DNA of 64,000 nucleotides from Glandiceps talaboti (lineage: Eukaryota; Hemichordata; Enteropneusta; Spengelidae): the NCBI RefSeq assembly GCF_964340395.1, contig NC_135553.1:3923501-3987500 (forward strand), read 5' to 3'. The position numbers and the translations under genes are program-made. The notes below the pieces were generated by a model, which was not told the DNA's origin, did not search any database, and saw only the letters and a list, made by a program, of their open reading frames with translations. The stretch's first letter is position 1. Each line of letters opens with the position of its first letter. Shown here in pieces: positions 11,501 to 21,843 of this stretch.

Positions 11501-14500
11501 CAGTGGCTTCCAAACTTCACCTGATGCTGCCATGGCCATTGAGGAAGCCAATACTGATAGGCGGAGAACTCCAGGTAAACCAATTTGCCAATTTAGATTT
11601 TATATCCCCTATCTTCAAATGAAATTTTGCTGCTAGCTAAGCATAGACCCTTGGCTTGGTTGATTTTGGCTAAACCATCCTCTCAACACTTGCTTAGACA
11701 TTTGAATTCAATATTTTACTTTAAAGGGACACAAGCTGACTTTATAAATTTTTAGGATGTAATTTTCTTCTGCATATTATAAGGTACTTACAGTACTCTA
11801 CTGATGTATACTTGGCCATCACTTGCAATTGACTGAACTCAAACCTGGTGTTAAGATATAACCTTTAAACGATCCAAATGATGTAATGTATTACATCATA
11901 TATCAAAAAATGTACAGGAACTCCCAGTGATATGATCAACAGTTCTAACAATGCCAGAACACAAATTGTAATGTCATAGAAGGCATGCATTGGCATTAAC
12001 ATTATACTAGAATAGCTTAATGAAAATCCTTTGTAAGTACTGTCACCATCTTCACAGAGAGTATTAAAAAAGACTTCTAAACTCAGCTTGTGCCACTTCA
12101 GTGAACTACCAGCCAGAAAACAGGTGCAAAAACATATTCAGTAGACAGGATCAGCCAATCATAAAGTCAAGTAGATTGAGGTGTTGTTCAGTGAAATAAT
12201 TATAGTGTTGAATATAGAACTATTGTACGAATGTTTAAGTGAGTGTTGTTGAGAGGACAGTGCCAAAATCAACCAAGCAAGGGTCTACTCAGTGACTACA
12301 TTGGTGCTTTAATTTCATCTATGTGTACTTTATATTACATGACTGTAAATTGTGTTCCATATCATTGCAGGTTATTTATTGAACTGTGTATCATCTATTG
12401 AAATCTAAATTGTCTGTGCTATAATTTTTTCATTCAATTCACAGATCTAACTGCCAGTGGACGAGGAGAAAGAGAAGATGAGGATAACACATCTGATGGA
12501 GATAGAAGAAAAAATGAGAGTAAACGAAACCCTCCACAGGTAGTCCATAAAACTGTTGAAAATCAAGGTAAACTTATTCCTTAACAACACTTTTAATTGT
12601 TTCAAAGCTGTATATTTATAAACCGAGGCAGATAAAAGCATTTTATGAGTTATGGTAATTCTAGTTATCCTAAATCCTAATCCTAATTCATGCTTTAATC
12701 GTCTTTCTTTTAAAATCATTATACCGGTATATCCTTTACATTGTGGTCAGACATGTTGACTGAGAAGTAAACTGTCTGGCAACAAATAGTCTGTCCAGAT
12801 GTCCTATGGGCCACTAATTATAGTGTCATTCCTTATGGACACTAATAATCAGACAGCCATTATACACTGGATGTTTTAGTGCCAGACAAGTGCTATCATT
12901 GGGGCACAGACTAAACCACTCAGGGTGTCATCATTGGTTGTCAGGGGCAACTTGGTATTTGTTCTGGTAGATTCCTCTAACCCTGTTGAAACTTCTGTAT
13001 AATTAATTTATCTAATAACATATAACCAGTAATTTTCATTGACAAAATAATGATTCAGAATCGTATACATGCATTATGGCCATATCTTTATTATATGGAC
13101 TTAATTAATTTTAACTTAGTTTATTCTGCTATAAAGCCATACTGAGGTTTATCAGAACAACTTCAAATTCAACTCGGTCTGGTAATGTAACTTGGTTACA
13201 GCTTTAACCAGTGGTCGTAGAGAAGAAATAATGTGTGGAGCATCCGAAGGAGACAGGAGTACTGAAAACAGAGAACCACCTGATGAACCCTGTAGAAGCA
13301 CAAATGGAGATCAACCTAAAGTAGGAACTGGTAAGAATTACTAAAAAGTGTAAACCTAGATATTTTCATCTCTGGAAATTTTGCCTTTTTATAGACTTTA
13401 GATAGTTCTCTAAGACTAATGTTAACTGTTACTTCTTGACTGGTACATTGTGTTCATGTACAAGAAGGCATTTTATAAGTCACTATGTAACTTTTGTATT
13501 TTTAGCGAAAATGTCCAGGGTTTACAGTATATGACTTAGACTTGTCTGGCTGAATATAGAAACTTGACTGTAATTTCTGGCTTAAATGTAGACCTTTGCT
13601 CCCTAGTTTTGAATTTTTGTGCTTGTAATTTGAATCCACAAGGGTACAGCTGTACCCAGCACTCAGAAAAATAACCCCCTCTCCCCCCCAAAAAAAAAGA
13701 AAAAAGAAAAAGAAAAAAAAAGTTGTCTGATAGAGCTAAAGAAACAATTTGTCCTCAGCCTCAAAACCAAAGAATGATCTGATCCTGAATACCTGTTTCA
13801 CTGAACCAGGTAAGATATGTTGATAAAAAGAAATAGTGCAAACAACTTATGCCAGTCAATCTGTAACCATTACCTAGACATTAACATTTCCTAATTTGAC
13901 CCACGTTAATTATGTAATCAGCTGGGCTTGAAGAAAAATATGGCCATTCAAATTTGTACCTGTACATCTCCTTGTCATCATGATATGTACTTTGTTAATT
14001 AAATGTGTTATGATGCCTTTGTGAATGTTACAGATGTTGTAGTACAACTTGAGGAAAAGAAGGACGAACAGCAAGTTCCAGATAACAATCACCATTGTTG
14101 CCCTAAATGCAGTGAGTTCATTTATATTCATTACTGACTATACCACATATATAGGCTATACCACAGGGCATAGCAATCATGTAATTAATTGATTGATTGG
14201 TTGATTGATTGATTGGTTGGTTGGTTGGTTGGATGGTTGATTGATTTATTGATTTATTGATTGATTGATTGATTGTATGATTAAAAGATTTTGATTTAAA
14301 CAAAGAAATAAAATGTTGTTCTTTTCCTGTCTCTTTTTTAATTTGTATTGACAAAATAAAGACCCCTTATTCAAGAGTATCATTGAGCTCCTAGTTTTAA
14401 TGAGGTTTGTTAATTAGTAATACCATTTGATGATCAACCCGATATACTCTCCAAAATAACTAGCATTTTCACTATTGCTGCAGCTATTGTAAGACATAAC

Positions 14501-16797
14501 ACTTACATAAAAAGGCCAATTAATCCATTGAACATGGTAAAGTCCTCATTGAAAGAAAATTCATCACTCTCAGATAAAATCTGATGACTATAAAGTCCAA
14601 ATTACTACTTTCTGCAATTGCTTACTACAAACTGACACAAAACTTATCACCTCTAAGGTGATAGGCCACAAATGTGAGAACAATAGGCAGTATAACTGTA
14701 ACTTTTGTGGCTGCTTGGGTCATCTGCCTATCGCCTGTTTTGACTCTTTTTTTTCTCTCACTTATCATGCAATTTGAATAGTTAGATATCTTTGCATTTA
14801 CTGGTTAACACACATATAGGACAAAATTCAAGGTTGTAGTATTGGGGTATTTTGCATATAACTTGAATACAGACCATTCAGGTAATATACAACCCTTGAC
14901 ACTCAGGTAAAGCAGTATCCTTGTTTGTCACTATTGTCTATAGCATTTATATCAAGAAGGGTAAAATAACAATTTTGATGGCTTTGATTATTAGTATGTG
15001 GCCTTTCTAAAGTAGTCACTTCATAAATGTATGTTGTCAACTAACAAACTTCTGACTGATTAAAATAATAATGGGAGCACTGTGATTATGTCTAGTTTTC
15101 AGTGAGATATGGTGTTTGCACCATAGTTGTTGACTATTTACTTGCCTTGCACTGCCTAAGATTGTTTACATTCTAGTCAATGACTATTTACTTGCTTTGC
15201 ACTGCCTAACATTGTTTACATTCTAGTCAATGACTATTTACTTGCTTTGCACTGCCTAACATTGTTTACATTCTAGTCAATGACTATTTACTTGCCTTGC
15301 ACTGCTAACATTGTTTACATTCTAGTCAATGACTATTTACTTACTTTACACTGCCTAACATTGTTTACATTCTAGTCAATGACTATTTACTTGCTTTGTA
15401 CTGCCAACATTGTTTACATTCTAGTCATTGACTATTTACTTGCCCTGCACTGCTAACATTGTTTACATTCTAGTCAATGACTATTTACTTACTTTGCACT
15501 GCCTAACATTGTTTACATTCTAGTCAATGACTATTTACTTACTTTGCACTGCCTAACATTGTTTACATTCTAGTCAGTGACTATTTACTTGCTTTGCACT
15601 GCCTAACATTGTTTACATTCTAGTCAATGACTATTTACTTACTTTGCACTGCTAACATTGTTTACATTCTAGTCAATGACTATTTACTTGCTATGCACTG
15701 CTAACATTGTTTACACTCTAGTCACTGACTATTTACTTGCTATGCACTGCTAACATTGTTTACACTCTAGTCACTGACTATTTACTTGCTATGCACTGCT
15801 AACATTGTTTACACTCTAGTCACTGACAATTTACTTGCCTTGCACTGCTAACATTGTTTACACTCTATTCAATGACTATTTACTTGCTTTGCACTGCCTA
15901 ACATTGTTTACATTCTAGTCAATGACTATTTACTTACCTTGCACTGCCTAACATTGTTTACATTCTAGTCAATGACTATTTACTTACCTTGCACTGCCTA
16001 ACATTGTTTACATTCTAGTCAATGACTATTTACTTACCTTGCACTGCCTAACATTGTTTACATTCTAGTCAATGACTATTTACTTACCTTGCACTGCCTA
16101 ACATTGTTTACACTCTAGTCAATGACTATTTACTTGCTTTGCACTGCCTAACATTGTTTACATTCTAGTCAATGACTATTTACTTACTTTGCACTGCCCA
16201 ACATTGTTTACATTCTATTCAATGACTATTTACTTGCATACATTGTTTACATTCTCGTCAATGACAATTTACTTGCCTTGCACTGCCTAACATTGTTTAC
16301 ATTCTAGTCAATGACTATTTACTTGCTTTGCACTGCCTAACATTGTTTACATTCTAGTCAATTACTATTTACTTACTTTGCACTGCCTAACATTGTTTAC
16401 ATTCTAGTCAATGACTATTTACTTACTTTGCACTGCCTAACATTGTTTACATTCTAGTCAGTGACAATTTACTTACTTTGCACTGCTAACATTGTTTACA
16501 TTCTATTCAATGACTATTTACTTGCCCACATTGTTTACATTCTAGTCAATGACAATTTACTTGCCTTGCACTGCTAACATTGTTTACACTCTATTCAATG
16601 ACTATTACAGATTGATTTACATCTAGAGACACCTGCACATACCGGGCTGATGATTAAAGCAAATGAAACAGGATACATTTGTATGTGATATGGATGCTAT
16701 AAACTGTTGTGGTAAACCATGTAAACTCTTCAAAGTTTACTTTAGTGTTATGAGTTATAATGTTTTGTCTTTTCTTTGACATACAGGTATCCTGTAA
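8534..16797 (+). CDS. TIR-domain protein A with long acidic linker; possible CaaX end
   Basis: Exon 1 (8534-9035) starts at three tandem ATGs and encodes a TIR domain of about 150 residues: box 1 YDFTVIF (10-16), BB-loop RNFVPG (47-52), a glutamate in YEGN (E83) where NADase TIRs carry the catalytic Glu, and box 3 KYFW (134-137). Further exons with good splice sites and phase 1 throughout are 10825-10932, 11494-11574, 12445-12567, 13202-13330, 13759-13809 and 14034-14111. They encode a charged, low-complexity linker with two EQPM...GNGQ repeats and two similar exons (LTASGRGERED and LTSGRREE). If joined to an acceptor at 16786 the protein ends HHCCPKCSIL (360 residues), a CaaX-like prenylation end with upstream cysteines. 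An alternative terminal exon at 17318-17376 would instead end RNICICD. TIR domains act in innate-immune signalling or NAD cleavage. The TIR exon is firm; the 3' end is tentative. Confidence 0.8.
9036..9755. other. First part of TIR-A intron 1
   Basis: AT-rich intron sequence with no recognisable gene or element apart from G-rich strings near 9620-9670. The open frame at 9369-9653 does not resemble a protein. Confidence 0.5.
9756..10461. mobile_element. 706-bp foldback element (long inverted-repeat MITE) in TIR-A intron 1
   Basis: Two arms of about 320 bp are near-complete inverted copies, from TCGGGTACATTACGGTCTG on the left to CAGACCGTAATGTACCCGA on the right, with a spacer of about 65 bp around 10076-10141. 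Four bases GTGC flank both ends (9752-9755 and 10462-10465), consistent with a target-site duplication. Both arms carry a TGACGTCATCA-type palindrome. No transposase is encoded. Arm identity is high but not perfect, so the insertion is moderately young. Confidence 0.88.
11108..11437. mobile_element. TTAA-flanked MITE, about 330 bp
   Basis: The terminal inverted repeats read AGGGGAAC..CACTCC...ATGAAAT on the left and the complement ending GTTCCCCT on the right. The arms stay similar for about 90 bp. TTAA directly flanks both ends (11104-11107, 11438-11441), the target duplication typical of piggyBac-type elements. It lies in the TIR-A intron between exons 10825-10932 and 11494-11574. Confidence 0.8.
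11641..12292. mobile_element. MITE carrying a second MITE (nested pair)
   Basis: Outer inverted repeats at about 11641-11712 (CATAGACCCTTGGCTTGG...) and 12220-12292 (the complement ending AAGCAAGGGTCTA) enclose an inner element at about 11721-12107. The inner one starts TTAAAGGGACACAAGCTGA and ends TCAGCTTGTGCCACTT. It is a member of the family present in full at 52987-53323 and in part at 29772, so the outer element was inserted first. Confidence 0.72.
13385..13690. repeat. Dispersed repeat in TIR-A intron
   Basis: The stretch with CATTGTGTTCATGTACAAG, TTTCTGGCTTAAATGTAGA and GTGCTTGTAATTTGAAT is shared with 26640-26960 (first half) and 61590-61830 (second half). It ends near a C-rich/A-rich low-complexity run at 13677-13722. 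No coding capacity is seen. Confidence 0.6.
14160..14285. repeat. (TTGA)n/(TTGG)n tetranucleotide tract
   Basis: Imperfect TTGA and TTGG tetranucleotides follow the TIR-A exon at 14034-14111. Confidence 0.85.
14286..15127. other. TIR-A intron sequence
   Basis: AT-rich intron sequence in which I see no further exon of the right phase and no recognisable element. Confidence 0.45.
15128..16610. repeat. 49-50-bp minisatellite, about 30 copies
   Basis: The unit runs TCAATGACTATTTACTTGCT then TTGCACTGCCTAACATTG then TTTACATTCTAG, 50 bp, with 49-bp variants lacking one C and a few shorter ones near 16220-16250 and 16510. About thirty copies fill the last long intron of TIR-A. Nearly every copy keeps CATTGTTTACA, which contains TTGTTTAC, the core site for FOXO/DAF-16-type forkhead factors. 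Most copies also end in a pyrimidine-rich TTTACATTCTAG that resembles a 3' splice site. Confidence 0.95.
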
Positions 16798-17317
16798 TTG
16801 CATCAAAAGAAGTTTTTTATGGTATGTATACGTACAGAATAGAATTTCTGATGATGGTGGTGCTATGAAGCTTGTGGTCAAATCACTTAGACAGCATCGT
16901 TGTAACAATGTTAAGCTATCTGGTAATTAAGTGACCCCTATGCTAGTGGAATCACTTGATGACTGATTGTAAATAGGTGGATTGTGAAGGTTCACTGCAG
17001 TCATTTGTTTAGGAATGGACGTTGTTCTCAAATTTCAATGAAGTCTTGTATTTTCATGGGTCAGGTCTTTTCTGCATAGAACTTTTGTTTGTTGTCTGAT
17101 GTTAGCTTGTATTTTACAAATAGATAACAAATATCGTGTGCTACTTTCCTATCAGTTACTAATAATTCCATTCAGTCAGTTACTGAAAGTTATACACTCT
17201 AGCTGTAAGTTATAAATTGTTGAAAAAATTCTTAACTGTGCATAATTGATTTTTTTCAGATTGTTTTCTTACATTTTGATAACTAATATTTAATGCTTTT
17301 ATTTATATATATTTCAG

Positions 17318-17376
17318 GACCATTTAGGATGTTTCAGCTGATTACATACTCAAGGAATATTTGTATTTGTGATTAG
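17318..17376 (+). CDS. Alternative terminal exon of TIR-A
   Basis: An acceptor (ATATATTTCAG, ending 17317) precedes 59 bases that, joined in phase 1 to exon 14034-14111, read RPFRMFQLITYSRNICICD and a TAG stop. It competes with the much shorter SIL-stop exon at 16787. The phase fits, but the sequence shows no domain and could be chance. Confidence 0.3.
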
Positions 17377-18011
17377 ATGTAGATTTTTTTTTTTGTCTTA
17401 TGAAATACTGAAGTTACTTCCATGTGTCCAATCAAAAGTGCCTCGTTTTTTTATAGAATTTACTTGATGCAGTTTATGGCCCATTGTACAGCTAGGTAGA
17501 TCTAACAATATACTTATCATGACAGTGGGCTACTAAAGCTAATATGTACACATTTTTAGTTTGTATAAATTACGTTTTTCCGTATTATTCTGGACTACTA
17601 CATTTGTACATATATTTTAATAGTTACATATTAATGATCAATTAGATTGAAAATTATAAAACCTATTAATTATTTCCAGTAGACCCTGTCACGGATATAG
17701 GCAGTATACAGATTTTAATTATTTAATGTCAAACAATAAAATCATCCCACATTTTTAACGATAAAGAGATTGATTAAAATAATACTTCAAATAAGATTAT
17801 GTACAATATCAATGAAATCTATCAATTAATCATGATATTTTTAGAGAGGTAATGATTTTTAATTGGTGAAACTAACAATTATTAAATCAATATACTGTGA
17901 ATAAAGATATTACATATTTGAAATATGATTTCTGTTGCTCTGACTTTTTCACTTGTGTCGATCCTTTTTAGCACAACTGAACTGAGGTTCAGTAATGTTA
18001 TAGCATCAACA

Positions 18012-18270
18012 AATGTGTGTGTGTGTATGTGTGAATGTATGTGCGGGTGTGTGTATGTATGTATGTATGTATGTATGTATGTATGTATGTATGTATGTAT
18101 GTGCGGGTGTGTGTATTGTGTATGTGTGGGTGTGTGTATTGTGTGTGTGTGTATGTATGTATGTATGTATGTATGTATGTGAGGGTGTGTGTATTGTGTA
18201 TGTGTGGGTGTGTGTATGTATGTATGTATGTATGTATGTGAGGGTGTGTGTATTGTGTGTGTGTGTGGAT
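18012..18270. repeat. (TGTA)n/(TG)n compound microsatellite
   Basis: Blocks of TGTA tetranucleotides alternate with GTGTGGGTGTGTG-type blocks. Its open frames in several phases are artefacts of the repeat. Confidence 0.95.
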
Positions 18271-18467
18271 TTAAAATCACTGATCTGATCATTTTTACTC
18301 GAACTATTGTTCATCTACACACCCTAAGTAATACTGACACCCACAGTCTCAGAGATAATGTTTTGTTGGAAAGATGTAATTAACTTTGACCCTCTTGACT
18401 ATCAGAGTCACATATCACTATGCTCCCTTATGTTATCAAGCAATTTTTGAGTATCAACACTTTGTAA

Positions 18468-18752
18468 ATGATAATAATAATAATCTTTATTTATACTGGA
18501 TAGTTCTTTGAGCATTTAAACACTTAATTGTCTCCCAAGAAGTCCAGTGAGGGCCATCCCTCATGGGTTCAGTGTTAATGCAGGAGGAAACCGGAGTACC
18601 TGAGGAAAACCTGCGTTGTTCGGTAGAGTCAAACTGAACGACACTCTTCTTACTTACAGCGTGGTAAATTTAATCGAACCCTGAATGGGGTTCAAACCCC
18701 GACCGCAGTGGTAAGAGGCAAGTGGTTTAACCACTCGGCCACCGACAACCAA
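18468..18752 (-). repeat. tRNA-derived SINE, near complete
   Basis: On the minus strand the head reads GTCGGTGGCCGAGTGGTTAA (A box) followed by GGGGTTTGAACCCC (B box), as in Leu/Ser-type tRNA genes. A body follows containing GGTACTCCGGTTTCCTCC, then AATAAAGATTATTATTATTA as the tail at 18470-18495. All parts of a SINE are therefore present. It lies between TIR-A and TIR-B. Confidence 0.85.
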
Positions 18753-18869
18753 TGATATATAATATTATCTTGACTAAACTTTAGAGATAGTGAAATGGTA
18801 TTATTTTAGGGACTGGTGAGCTCGAGGCTAGTATTTGATTGAATATCACTTGAACAACATTACATATTT

Positions 18870-18871
18870 GC

Positions 18872-18906
<35 letters not shown>

Positions 18907-18908
18907 CC
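18870..18908. repeat. (CAA)n microsatellite
   Basis: About 13 CAA trinucleotides. Confidence 0.9.
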
Positions 18909-18961
18909 AACTTACTAATTCAGTTGCTAATTGCGCAATAGCACAAGACTCAGTGTTTACG

Positions 18962-19175
18962 CACAGGGCACGTATTATTGCTTAGATTGCCATTTTCCTA
19001 GGAAAATATCATACGAATCTTGCTACTACAAATGTATCAATCTCTATACTACGTAGAAATATTTAATATATTCTCTTTTTCCTTACAGGTAGGAATATAT
19101 ATAGTCAAAAGGTTGTTATATTTTGTCTGTAGGCCAGGAAAACAACAATCTAAGAAATATAACATGCCCCTATGT
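18962..19175. mobile_element. Inverted-repeat MITE, family of 60.35 kb
   Basis: Ends CACAGGGCACGTATTATTGC and the rough complement at 19145-19175 frame a sequence that matches, in reverse, most of the element at 60350-60688. Shared runs include AGATTGTTGTTTTCC, ACAACCTTTTGA and GAGATTGATACATTT. It lies upstream of TIR-B. Confidence 0.75.
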
Positions 19176-19732
19176 GCTGGCATGACAAATACAAACATTT
19201 GAATGGTACTGTGGCCAAATTTGCCTTTTCGAACTTTTTCATCTTTCAATACCAGGAAGGTGATATTTTTCAAAAGTTTTCCATACTGAAGAAAACATTT
19301 TCTGTCAGAGGCCAGGCATAATAAGCAAAGTTTTATGAAGCGTCATGATAGGTAGTTGTTTCTCTTTATTTTGACTGGCAACAATGTAAACTATTCAACC
19401 AAAAAAAAATCAGATAGTGGGGTTTTTTTTCTGGTACTCTTTTTCAAGAATTTATTTTGAATATCGCGAGATCAGTAGTTCAATGGAGGATAAAAAATAT
19501 TCTGTTATTTGGGGTGGAGGTGGGGGTTTGAGCCATTTTAGTTCTCATCCTACAAAATCGATTTTACTTTTAATGGATGTTTTGTACCCCTAAAAGCAAA
19601 TATTTCTTTTTAAAATGTCGTCAAATTGAGAAATAAAGTAATTTTCGCTATAGTAAATGTATGGCACTAAAATAATTTAAAAGTAAAGTTTCAACAAAGG
19701 AATGATTTTATACTGGCTTTGCATTCATAGCA

Positions 19733-19777
19733 CTACATACTACATACTACATACCACATACCACATACCACATACCG
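19733..19777. repeat. 7-bp tandem repeat (CATACTA/CATACCA)
   Basis: Six to seven copies of a heptamer. Confidence 0.85.
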
Positions 19778-20173
19778 ATTTGAAATTGATTGTTCTGTCT
19801 GAAAATGTTTCAGTTTTGGCCAATTTAGTTGGGGGAGGTCTGAGGCCTAACTAAAAGAATTTGTTTATTATCCTACATTGAAGTTGAACCGTTATGTTTC
19901 CGACTGAGCCGCAAGCGGGGCGTCTAGGTAGGATGTGACCCCGAAAGGTCACGGCTTGTTCTGATTACATTTGGTGTGTCATCGTATCGTGGATGTATGC
20001 CGCGGCCGGTTAATTAATACGAAACAGTTGTCACAACTTACTTCTCATAACACCCAATGCAGCATTACACTATTTTGACCCGCGATTCTTATAAGCAAGG
20101 TCCAACAAACTGTAATCGTCCATAGTATTTGAATTTGGGCTGGTAACCAACCCGGAAGTTGTCCTCATCCAAA

Positions 20174-21783
20174 ATGACGGCGACGTTCAAGTATCATTGC
20201 GGTGTTATATTCGCTGAAGAAGATGAGAAATTTGCTGAAGATTTTCTTACAAAAGTTGAGGATGACTTTGGAAAGGAAATGTTTTTTCCACCCAGAGATT
20301 CTACATCAGGTTATAAGACGGACAGTTTGCAAACAATGCTTAAAACGTGTGAAAGGATCTTCATAATGTACAGTGTCAATACAAATACAAACGAATCTGT
20401 CTTCTACAAGGCCAATCTCGCGCTTGATAAATTTCTAAAGCAAAACAAAGAAGAAAACCGAAAGCGATTAATTCCACTGATAATTGACGATAAGGGGAAA
20501 TGTCCAAACTTTCTTGAAAATTTTGAGAAGATTCGGTATTTGAAGAACAAATATTTCTGGAATACCATTAAAGGTATCCTTAATACGCCAATAGGATCTT
20601 CACACCGTGGACAAAAAAAAGTATCAGTGTCTGAAAGAGAAGATGCAGGTAAGGAGCTTTTATACTTTTGTTAAACCTCAGGCTGAATCCAATCATCAAG
20701 GAATATATGATCTGTTCATTAACCTCCTTATAAATCATTTTGATATATTTGGAGTTGGTGTTTTAATACAAATGGTATTGAGAATTTTAATAAGAAGACA
20801 TGTCAATTATATTTCATTGATGTGGTAATTCAGTCAATGTTATTGGTGCCACTAATTTTCATCAAATCTACCTGAGTTCCCATGTCATATTACAAGGATT
20901 CCCCATCAAATTCATGATACAGTGTATTGGAAACTATGCCAGTTTTACCATATTCCCCCTTTCTGTTACCAGGGGGCTCCGGTTGGTTCCGGTTACCCGA
21001 CCCTAAACTTTTTTTTATGTATATGAAAAAAAAATCACAAAAATTGTAAAGTCTCGTGAGAAATAGTAGATGCGGAAACTGACATCAACATAAGAAGACA
21101 AAATAAAACTGTTCTTCCAATCTGTAATGGGTGTACATCTGATAGAAAGAAATAAACAACACAGAGACTATTTGGAAAACAATGGAAAACCTGAACTAGA
21201 CACTCACACAGAAAAAAATATATGATAAAATAAAAGAAAAAATCTACCTACCCCACCTATTCTAAAATTGAGCGTAATCGGAACCACACATTTTTTTTTA
21301 TTAGGCCTAACAAGTTACTGTATGCTCCCTTTTTAAATGCTGTCATAGATATTTGAATTTGACTAGAAGTGTGAGATTTGTGATCAGTTTTTCCAAACAA
21401 TTTGAATGTCAATAACTTTTGCCTTATATCCAGGCTTTTTCCATATGTTTGCAAAGAAGAATATTATAATTTAATCATAGACTGGGGTGGGGGTGTTTTT
21501 CCACTCTCTATGATTGAATAGAAGAATCAAGTTATTTTTCATAGATGATTATCTTTATTGTTAGGTGAGGTCAAGCAGAATATGAAAATAGAAATCTCTG
21601 TAGTCTGTATGGACTTCCTTTTTTTTTTTTGGTTATTTACAATTTCAGACACACAACTAGATGGTGTTACAGTAACTTTTCACAATGGTTCTGGAGACTC
21701 ACAGGACAGGCAGAATGAAGGTGACTTTTCCATCTTCACATCCTTTAACAATTTAGGAAGCATTCAGTTTTAATGGGGAGAGT

Positions 21784-21843
<60 letters not shown>

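Noticed and set aside
15128-16610. CRISPR-like array
   Set aside because: Direct tandem units without unique spacers in an animal intron: a minisatellite.
20159-20173. Upstream start for TIR-B giving MSSSK
   Set aside because: The first codon there is TTG; the first ATG in frame is at 20174 in a good context.
21565-21597. Extra TIR-B exon beginning GEVKQNMK
   Set aside because: Its possible donor would leave phase 0, which does not fit the following phase-1 exon.
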